A program made the translations under genes and the position numbers. This document shows, in pieces, positions 40,504 through 46,304 of a stretch of 46,304 bases of DNA. The stretch is taken from the NCBI GenBank assembly GCA_004020365.1, contig SAQR01000049.1:1-46304 (forward strand), given 5' to 3'. This DNA comes from Mesorhizobium sp. (lineage in GTDB: Bacteria > Pseudomonadota > Alphaproteobacteria > Rhizobiales > Rhizobiaceae). The notes under the pieces were generated by a model. That model saw only the letters and a list, made by a program, of their open reading frames with translations. It searched no databases and was not told where the DNA came from. How positions within the stretch are numbered: the first letter of the stretch is position 1; each line of letters begins with the position of its first letter.

Positions 40504-41631
40504 ATGGAATTCTCTCCTCAACAGGACGATGCGCTGAAAGCGGTCGCCACCTGGCTCAAGACCGGAAAGCCGCAGCTGTTCCGGCTGTTCGGCTATGCCG
40601 GCACCGGCAAGACGACGCTGGCGCGCTATTTCGCCGAGCATGTCGACGGCCAGGTGCAGTTCGCCGCCTTCACCGGCAAAGCGGCGCAGGTGCTGCGTTC
40701 CAAGGGCGCGATCAATGCCCGCACCATCCATTCGCTGATCTACCGGCCGAAGGGCGAGGAGACGGTGGCGGACGAGGTGACCGGCAAGACTTCGATGTCG
40801 CCGACCTTTTCGCTCAACCGGCAAAGCCCGATCTCGCGGGCCAAGCTGGTCGTGATCGACGAATGTTCGATGGTAGACGAGCAGCTTGGCCGCGACCTCT
40901 TGAGTTTCGGCACGCCGATCCTGGTTCTCGGCGATCCCGGCCAGTTGCCGCCGATCTCGGGCGGCGGCTTCTTCACCGAGCATGAACCGGATATTCTGCT
41001 CACCGAGATCCACCGGCAGGCGCGCGACAACCCGATCATCCGGCTGGCGCTCGACGTGCGCGAGGGGCGCGAGTTCATGCGCGGCGACTATGGCGCGGCG
41101 CAGGTGATCGGCAAGGAAGACGTCACCCAGGAACTGGTGCTGAAGGCGGACCAGGTGCTGGTCGGCACCAACAGGACGCGGCGTCGCTACAATCAGCGGT
41201 TGCGCGAGCTGAAGGGGTTCAATGCCGACTATCCACAGGCCGGCGACAAGCTCGTCTGCCTGCGCAACGACCCGGCCAAGGGACTGCTCAACGGTTCGCT
41301 GTGGAAGGTGATGACCTCGTCGCGCGAGACGGTGAAACCCGGCATCAATCTGCTGGTCTCACCGGAGGAGGACGATCCGGACCGCGGCGTCGCCAAGATC
41401 AAGCTGCTCAAAGCGGCGTTCGAGGACCCGGACGCCGACATTCCCTGGCAGCAGAAAAAACGCTTCGACGATTTCGACTATGGCTACGCGCTGACAGTGC
41501 ACAAGGCGCAAGGCTCCCAGTGGAACGAGATCGTGCTTTTTGACGAAAGCTGGGCGTTCAAGGAAACCCGCCAGCGCTGGCTCTACACGGCAATCACGCG
41601 CGCGGCGCAACGGCTGACGATCGTCAGGTAG
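40504..41631 (+). CDS. RecD-like/Dda-type ATP-dependent DNA helicase
   Basis: A 375-residue SF1B helicase. Motifs in order are Walker A LFGYAGTGKTTLARYFAEHV, Ia FTGKAAQVLRSKGA, II VVIDECSMVDEQLG, III LVLGDPGQLPPISGGGFF, IV-like TEIHRQARDNPI, and the UvrD_C_2 end YALTVHKAQGSQWNEIVLFD and YTAITRAAQ. It resembles RecD2/Dda-like single-strand 5'-3' translocases and lacks the N-terminal extension of RecD2. The ATG at 40504 is chosen from the alignment, since no clear ribosome site is seen. RecB and RecC are absent, so it works alone. Confidence 0.88.
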   Translation: MEFSPQQDDALKAVATWLKTGKPQLFRLFGYAGTGKTTLARYFAEHVDGQVQFAAFTGKAAQVLRSKGAINARTIHSLIYRPKGEETVADEVTGKTSMSPTFSLNRQSPISRAKLVVIDECSMVDEQLGRDLLSFGTPILVLGDPGQLPPISGGGFFTEHEPDILLTEIHRQARDNPIIRLALDVREGREFMRGDYGAAQVIGKEDVTQELVLKADQVLVGTNRTRRRYNQRLRELKGFNADYPQAGDKLVCLRNDPAKGLLNGSLWKVMTSSRETVKPGINLLVSPEEDDPDRGVAKIKLLKAAFEDPDADIPWQQKKRFDDFDYGYALTVHKAQGSQWNEIVLFDESWAFKETRQRWLYTAITRAAQRLTIVR

Positions 41632-41688
41632 GCCGGTCGAGCTGCTCCCATGGACTCGGAATCCGGGACTGGTAGGGGTCGGCCTGCC

Positions 41689-42093
41689 TCAGCGTGGGAC
41701 CAGCGGTCTGGCGTCGAGCCATGCCCAGGCGGATGCTTCGTCCTTTGCCTCGAAATGCCTGAGCTCGACGGATGAGGAAGCAGGCAGCAAGCTCTGCGCG
41801 CTGGGTACCCAGTTCGGCTCGCCGACCGCAGCGCAGCGGCCGACATGCTCCACGGCATGGGCCGTGCCCTGTTCAAGCGTTTCGTCCGACACATCGGCCC
41901 AATCGACGCCTTCATGGTCGATCAGGCGCACCAGCACATCGATTTTCGGGTGCAGCGCGTAGGCCGCCTCCAGCAATCCGAACAGGTTTTCCGCGTCGGC
42001 AGCCGTGACATGGCCGACGACGTCGATGGCGAACAGGTCGTCGCGGTCGGTGTCGATGCGGCGAACCGCCGGCACGTCTTCAAGATAGTTCAC
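41689..42093 (-). CDS. SpoIIAA-like (STAS-fold) protein
   Basis: A 134-residue protein of the SpoIIAA-like family: [40 protein letters not shown], then [10 protein letters not shown] and the end [20 protein letters not shown]. These are soluble single-domain proteins with a STAS-like fold that may bind lipids or nucleotides; function is not established. GAGGAAG precedes the GTG start at 42093. It is divergent from pdxJ (112 bp apart) and convergent with the helicase gene. Confidence 0.82.
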   Translation of the reverse strand: MNYLEDVPAVRRIDTDRDDLFAIDVVGHVTAADAENLFGLLEAAYALHPKIDVLVRLIDHEGVDWADVSDETLEQGTAHAVEHVGRCAAVGEPNWVPSAQSLLPASSSVELRHFEAKDEASAWAWLDARPLVPR

Positions 42094-42205
42094 GGGTCTT
42101 CCTCTTGCTGGATATTATACCTCCCTCTGGAACACCGGAAACCCCCTGTCTGTTCCCGCCAAAGGCGGTATAGATGGCCGCCTTTATATCCGGACCCGAG
42201 AAGCC

Positions 42206-42946
42206 ATGCCTGCAAAACTCTCCGTCAATCTCAATGCCATCGCCATGCTGCGCAACCGGCGCGACCTGCCGTGGCCAAGCCTCATCGGGCTCGGCCGCCT
42301 GGCGCTGGCCGCGGGCGCGCATGGCCTGACCGTGCATCCGCGGCCCGACGAGCGGCACACCAGGCATTCCGACCTGCCGGAGATCAGGGCGCTGATCGAC
42401 GACGAATTCCCCAAGGCAGAGTTCAACATCGAGGGCTATCCGAGCGAGGATTTCCTGGCGCTTGTGGAAAAGCACCAGCCGGAGCAGGTGACGCTGGTGC
42501 CCGATGACCCTGCCCAGGCTACCTCCGACCATGGCTGGAACTTTGCCGCCGAGGCGGCGTTCCTGACACCGATCGTCAAACGGCTGAAAAAAGGCGGCTT
42601 TCGCGTGTCGTTGTTTTCCGACCCGGATCCGGCAGGCATCAACGCCGCGCGCGACACTGGCGCCGACCGGATCGAGCTCTACACGGGGCCATATGGCAGC
42701 TATCATTCTGATTCGGCAAAAGCGGCGAATGAGCTGGAAAGATTGGGAAAAACCGCGGATGCCGCGCTTGCCGCCGGGCTTCAGGTCAATGCCGGCCACG
42801 ATCTGGTGGTGAGCAACCTGCCGGCATTGGCAAAGCGCATCCCGGCATTGGCCGAAGTGTCGATCGGACATGGGTTGACAGCCGATGCGTTGGAGTATGG
42901 CATGGCCGGCACCGTCAAACGGTTTCTGAAGGCCTGTGGGTGGTAG
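42206..42946 (+). CDS. pdxJ: Pyridoxine 5'-phosphate synthase
   Basis: A 246-residue TIM-barrel enzyme starting [20 protein letters not shown]. Visible motifs include [58 protein letters not shown] and HDLVVSNLP. It joins deoxyxylulose 5-phosphate with 3-amino-2-oxopropyl phosphate to make pyridoxine 5'-phosphate in the de novo vitamin B6 route. GAGAAG precedes the ATG at 42206. PdxA is not in the window. This PdxJ belongs to a shortened-loop subtype typical of alphaproteobacteria, judging by its N-terminal LPWPSL region. Confidence 0.93.
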   Translation: MPAKLSVNLNAIAMLRNRRDLPWPSLIGLGRLALAAGAHGLTVHPRPDERHTRHSDLPEIRALIDDEFPKAEFNIEGYPSEDFLALVEKHQPEQVTLVPDDPAQATSDHGWNFAAEAAFLTPIVKRLKKGGFRVSLFSDPDPAGINAARDTGADRIELYTGPYGSYHSDSAKAANELERLGKTADAALAAGLQVNAGHDLVVSNLPALAKRIPALAEVSIGHGLTADALEYGMAGTVKRFLKACGW

Positions 42947-43049
42947 AGATGGAAGCCTCGCTTTGCGGACATGGCAGCCATCACGTTGGGGCACTTGATA
43001 TCGCATCGCAGCAGGCGTAGAGCACCGCGCGCTTATCGGAGTGTCGTCC

Positions 43050-44963
43050 ATGGCCCTTACCAACAGTGGTAGTGAGGCAGAACCAGTCGAACAATCCAGC
43101 CATCCTGAGGTCGAAAAGCACAGCACCAAGGTCTTGATGCTGGGCGCCCTCGGCGTGGTCTATGGCGATATCGGCACCAGCCCTATCTATGCGCTTCGCG
43201 AAGCACTGCATGCTTCGTCCGGCACCGATCCGCGCAGTGCCGTTCTGGGCATTCTGTCGCTGATCGTCTGGGCACTGACGATTATCGTGACCATAAAGTA
43301 TGTCGCCTTCGTGCTTCGGGCGGATAACAAGGGTGAGGGCGGTACCCTGTCGCTTATGGCGCTGGCCCGGAAAGCCTATCCGGCTGGTTCCGGCATCATT
43401 CTTGTCATCGGTCTGTGCGGAGCCGCACTGTTTTTCGGCGACGCGATCATAACGCCGGCCATTTCGGTGCTTTCAGCGGTGGAAGGGCTGAGCGTCGTGA
43501 CCCCGGCGTTCGATCCATATGTGGTTCCCATCACGTTGGTGATTCTCGCGGTCTTGTTCGCCGTGCAGCGCTTCGGGACCGGGAGAGTGGCCTCCGTTTT
43601 CGGGCCGGTGACGGGGCTCTGGTTCCTGGCGATCGGCATTGCCGGACTGGTGCACATCAGCGACGATCCGTCGGTGCTTTTGGCAATCAACCCCTATTAT
43701 GCTGTCGCCTACCTTGCCGAAGCCAAAGCGGGCGCGTTTCTCACCGTCGGCGCGGTTTTTCTGGCGGTTACCGGTGCCGAAGCGCTTTACGTCGATCTCG
43801 GACATTTCGGTCGCCGTCCAATCGTGCTGGCCTGGTTCTGGATCGTCTTTCCCTGCCTGCTGCTCAGCTATTTTGGGCAAGGCGCATTCGTTCTTGCTCA
43901 TGGCGGAGTGCCCGACAATCCGTTCTTCCAGATGCTGCCGGATTGGGCACTGATACCGATGGTCGGGCTCGCAACAGCAGCGACTGTCATTGCCAGTCAA
44001 GCCGTTATCTCCGGGGCGTTTTCGCTGACCCGGCAAGCGGTGCAGCTCAATCTTCTGCCCAGGATCGAAGTTCAGCATACTTCCGAGATGCAGCTCGGTC
44101 AGATTTACATGCCACGCGTGAACCTCATTCTCGCGCTCGGCGTGATGCTGCTGGTCGTCGGCTTTGGCAGCTCGAGTTCGCTCGCTTCCGCCTATGGAAT
44201 TTCGGTGACAGGCGAGATGCTGATGACGACGATTTTGCTGTTCGTGGTGATGCGGTGGCAATGGAAATGGCAGACCGCGCTCGCTGCAGCGCTGGCACTG
44301 CTGTTTGGCACGATCGACACCGGTTTCTTCCTGGCAAACATCGTGAAATTCATGGAAGGCGGATGGGTTTCAATCGCTGTCGCCTGCATCATGGGGTTGA
44401 TCATGGGGACCTGGATACGCGGCAGTCGCTATCTGTTCGACAAGACGCGCAGGAACGAGATTCCGCTCGATTTCCTTGCCGCCAATCTGTTGAAGAAGAA
44501 ACCGCAGCTGGTGTCCGGCACGGCGGTGTTCCTGACCAGCGATCCGGTCAGCGCGCCGACCGCGCTGATGCACAGCCTAAAGCACTACAAGGTGCTGCAC
44601 GAACAGAACGTCATCCTCTCGGTGGTGACGGCGCAGCAGCCCAAGGTGCCCGACAGCGAGCGGGTCAAGATGGAAACGATCAACGATCTGTTCATGCGGG
44701 TGACACTGACCTTCGGCTACATGGAACAGCCCAATATTCCGCGTGCGCTGGCGATCTGCCGCAAGCAGGGCTGGAAGTTCGACATCATGACGACGTCGTT
44801 CTTCCTGTCGCGGCGCTCGCTCAAGGCGTCACCCAATTCCGGCATGCCGGTGTGGCAGGACAAGCTGTTCATCGGCTTGGCGCGCACGGCAGCCGATGCG
44901 ACCGAGTATTTCCAGATCCCGACCGGACGTGTGGTTGAGATCGGAACGCAGGTGGCTATCTAA
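43050..44963 (+). CDS. kup: Kup-family potassium uptake protein
   Basis: A 637-residue membrane transporter with a charged N-terminal tail of about 30 residues, then the Kup signature [20 protein letters not shown] and [13 protein letters not shown]. Roughly 12 helices follow, with [10 protein letters not shown] between them, and a C-terminal cytosolic domain (about residues 480-637, [20 protein letters not shown]). It imports K+ with H+ in low-potassium or acid conditions. ATG at 43050 with GGAG before it is chosen over GTG at 43041. Rhizobia often carry two or more Kup paralogues, so the copy number suffix is unknown. Confidence 0.94.
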   Translation: MALTNSGSEAEPVEQSSHPEVEKHSTKVLMLGALGVVYGDIGTSPIYALREALHASSGTDPRSAVLGILSLIVWALTIIVTIKYVAFVLRADNKGEGGTLSLMALARKAYPAGSGIILVIGLCGAALFFGDAIITPAISVLSAVEGLSVVTPAFDPYVVPITLVILAVLFAVQRFGTGRVASVFGPVTGLWFLAIGIAGLVHISDDPSVLLAINPYYAVAYLAEAKAGAFLTVGAVFLAVTGAEALYVDLGHFGRRPIVLAWFWIVFPCLLLSYFGQGAFVLAHGGVPDNPFFQMLPDWALIPMVGLATAATVIASQAVISGAFSLTRQAVQLNLLPRIEVQHTSEMQLGQIYMPRVNLILALGVMLLVVGFGSSSSLASAYGISVTGEMLMTTILLFVVMRWQWKWQTALAAALALLFGTIDTGFFLANIVKFMEGGWVSIAVACIMGLIMGTWIRGSRYLFDKTRRNEIPLDFLAANLLKKKPQLVSGTAVFLTSDPVSAPTALMHSLKHYKVLHEQNVILSVVTAQQPKVPDSERVKMETINDLFMRVTLTFGYMEQPNIPRALAICRKQGWKFDIMTTSFFLSRRSLKASPNSGMPVWQDKLFIGLARTAADATEYFQIPTGRVVEIGTQVAI

Positions 44964-45001
44964 AAGCGGCGCAATAATGAGCCGTTCCGTTGCGATCCTT
45001 C

Positions 45002-45152
45002 GCGCCCCCCTCTGTCCTGCCGGACATCTCCTCCGACAGGGGGAGATTGGTCGTTACCGAGGCTTTCGCCAATCTTCAGCGTCGCAGGAAGGCTGTAAGG
45101 CCGAAGTTGCCGATCTCCCCCCAAGTAGGGGAGATGTCCGGCAGGGGGGCGC
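45002..45152. repeat. 151-bp mosaic palindromic repeat
   Basis: Outer arms CGCCCCCCT-type and AGGGGGGCG face each other. A perfect 15-bp arm CTGCCGGACATCTCC (45017-45031) pairs with GGAGATGTCCGGCAG (45130-45144), and an internal AGGGGGAGAT/ATCTCCCCCC hairpin lies near both ends. The core GGCTTTCGCCAA with CAGCGTCGCAGGAAGGC is shared with 961-1050. It fills the gap between kup and the reductase gene, where I see no gene. Confidence 0.8.
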
Positions 45153-45199
45153 TGTCCCGCCGGCTTTGGAAGTCCGGCACTCTCATCTTTATTCTGACT

Positions 45200-46090
45200 T
45201 CAGCCGGCCAGAGCTGTCTTGTTCGCTTCAAGAAACTGCTTCAGCGATTGCGGCTTCCTGCCCGACAGTGTCTCGATCGCGTCGGTCACCATGCCGATGC
45301 GGCCGGAGCGCGTGTTGGTGTCGAAGGAAGTGACGATTGGGGCAAAACCTTCGGGAACACCGGCAGCCTTCAGGCCCTCGGTCAACGCCTCGTCCGAAAG
45401 CTGGATGACCTCGATGGGCTTGCCGGTGACGTCGGTGACCAGGGCTGCGATCTCGGCGACGGTATGGGCCTGCGGACCGGTCAGCGTGTATGTCGTGCTT
45501 TCGGTGGCGCCCGAGGCAAGGCCGGCAGCGATCGCCGCGGCCATGTCGTCGCGAGCGCCATGGGCGATGCGGCCGTCGGCTGCGGATGTATACCAGTGTC
45601 CCGAGGCAATGGCGTGCGGCAGCGACATGAACAGGTTTTCCTGATACCAGCCGTTGCGGAAGATCGTGTAGGGGATGCCGCTCGCCTTGATCGCCTGCTC
45701 GGTACCGTAGTGATCGCCGGCAAACAGCACCGGCGATCCCGGCTCAGGATTGGGCATCGAGGTGTAGAGCAGATGCGAAACGCCGGCCTGCCTGGCGGCT
45801 GCGACTGCACTCTCATGCTGCTTGAGCCGCTTGCCCCGAAGATCGAGCTCGCCTGTTGAGATGATCAGGACCCTGTCGGCGCCCTTGAAGGCTTCGACAA
45901 GTGACGTGGTGTCATCGAAATCGGCTTGCCTGATGGCAACGCCGCGCATCGCCAAATCGGCGAGGTTTTCCGGATTGCGGCTGGCGGCGATGATGCGTGC
46001 GGGCGGAACCTTGAGCGTGTCCAGCAGATGATTGACGACGCCGCGGCCAAGCTGGCCAGAGGCGCCGGTGACGAGAAGGGTTTTGGTCAT
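45200..46090 (-). CDS. NmrA/QorB-type NAD(P)H:quinone oxidoreductase
   Basis: A 296-residue Rossmann-fold protein of the atypical SDR class. The N-terminal nucleotide site TLLVTGASGQLGRGVVNHLL is followed by IIAASRNPENLADLAMRGVA, GADRVLIISTGEL and the C-terminal substrate part IPYTIFRNGWYQENLFMSLP. It matches E. coli QorB/YtfG, which reduces quinones with NAD(P)H. The ATG at 46090 has AGGA before it. It is divergent from an HxlR regulator with a palindrome between them, the usual layout for redox- or quinone-controlled expression. Confidence 0.9.
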   Translation of the reverse strand: MTKTLLVTGASGQLGRGVVNHLLDTLKVPPARIIAASRNPENLADLAMRGVAIRQADFDDTTSLVEAFKGADRVLIISTGELDLRGKRLKQHESAVAAARQAGVSHLLYTSMPNPEPGSPVLFAGDHYGTEQAIKASGIPYTIFRNGWYQENLFMSLPHAIASGHWYTSAADGRIAHGARDDMAAAIAAGLASGATESTTYTLTGPQAHTVAEIAALVTDVTGKPIEVIQLSDEALTEGLKAAGVPEGFAPIVTSFDTNTRSGRIGMVTDAIETLSGRKPQSLKQFLEANKTALAG

Positions 46091-46121
46091 GGGAAGTCCT
46101 GTCGTTGCGCCGGAGCGGCGG

Positions 46122-46160
46122 GTGCTTATATAGGTCTCAAAAAGAGACCAGCACTAAAAT
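46122..46160. promoter_or_regulatory. Operator palindrome between qorB-like and hxlR-like genes
   Basis: GGTCTC-AAAAA-GAGACC (46133-46149) is nested in an outer GTGCT/AGCAC pair. TATATA at 46127-46132 fits a minus-strand -10 and TAAAAT at 46155-46160 a plus-strand -10, so the palindrome would sit inside both promoters. HxlR binding is inferred. Confidence 0.6.
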
Positions 46161-46226
46161 AGGAATTGACCGAGCCCCGTAAAGAAGGCAGTTTTGCGGG
46201 AGGTAGGCAGGCGCAGGGAACCAGCG

Positions 46227-46304
46227 ATGGACAGCAAAATCGTCAGTCTGAAGTCGAAGCTCGAGATTTACAAAGCGGGCAGCGGCGGCGGCAATCTTGC
46301 CGAC
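46227..46304 (+). CDS. HxlR family winged-helix regulator (cut by right edge)
   Basis: Only the first 26 codons are present: MDSKIVSLKSKLEIYKAGSG, then GGNLAD. This matches the N-terminus of rhizobial HxlR regulators, where the next residues (CPVRDVLDRIGDKW-like) begin the winged helix. AGGGAA precedes the ATG at 46227. Its divergent partner is the QorB-like reductase, and a palindrome lies between them. The call rests on recognition of the N-terminal leader plus context. Confidence 0.65.
   Translation, partial: MDSKIVSLKSKLEIYKAGSGGGNLAD

Noticed and set aside
1-46304. CRISPR arrays, tRNA or rRNA genes, insertion sequences, replication origin
   Set aside because: Looked for on both strands; no spaced direct repeats, tRNA cloverleaf outside the tmRNA, transposase gene or DnaA-box cluster was recognised.

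Overview
The window looks like chromosomal DNA of a high-GC alphaproteobacterium of the Rhizobiales, most likely Mesorhizobium or a close relative. The evidence is a circularly permuted two-piece tmRNA gene with an alphaproteobacterial tag (ANDNYAEARLAA), an alpha-type SspB, DUF4169/ribbon-helix-helix, DUF2853 and DUF4424 proteins, aerobic CobF, a thyA...folA-hflK-hflC-DUF2065-Do block, and two kinds of rhizobial intergenic palindromic mosaic repeat. The genus call is inference from gene content; no rRNA or other marker is present.

Layout. 1-3.5 kb: an EamA exporter divergent from an Lrp/AsnC regulator, a small unknown protein, a hotdog thioesterase divergent from an LDHD-like FAD oxidoreductase with a 107-bp repeat between them. 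3.6-7.6 kb: a giant AsmA-type envelope protein with a charged coiled-coil tail. 7.6-11.8 kb: an sspB-DUF4169-RHH operon, a TetR/MFS efflux pair sharing one operator, the tmRNA gene, and DUF2853. 11.9-22.6 kb: thyA, then modABC plus a DNA-binding-only ModE-like regulator, an isolated cobF, then DUF4424-folA, hflK-hflC-DUF2065 and a DegP/Do protease. 22.6-26.0 kb: serB-GNAT overlapping head-to-head with miaA, then a diguanylate cyclase. 26.0-30.5 kb: a ParDE pair, a HerA-like ATPase and a SnoaL-flavin monooxygenase fusion. 30.8-34.1 kb: a leader peptide/attenuator, ilvB, ilvN and a LysE exporter. 34.2-40.4 kb: an RND pump (adaptor and permease) followed by cobalt-type nitrile hydratase alpha, beta and accessory genes. 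40.5-46.3 kb: a RecD-like helicase, a SpoIIAA-like protein, pdxJ, kup, a mosaic repeat, and a QorB-like reductase divergent from an HxlR regulator cut by the window edge.

Themes. Protein quality control is dense: tmRNA, its likely ClpXP adaptor SspB 2.3 kb away, HflK/HflC (FtsH partners) and DegP. Metal and cofactor metabolism recurs: molybdate uptake with two candidate Mo-boxes, CobF, cobalt nitrile hydratase, PdxJ and folate/thymidylate enzymes. Most of the window is conserved core genome. I see no prophage, insertion sequence, CRISPR array or clear defence island. The least ordinary items are regulatory: the ilv leader, which may be leaderless, the paired Mo-boxes with a truncated ModE, and the repressor operators set inside promoters. 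Also notable are the MiaA in-frame duplication and the SnoaL-monooxygenase fusion.
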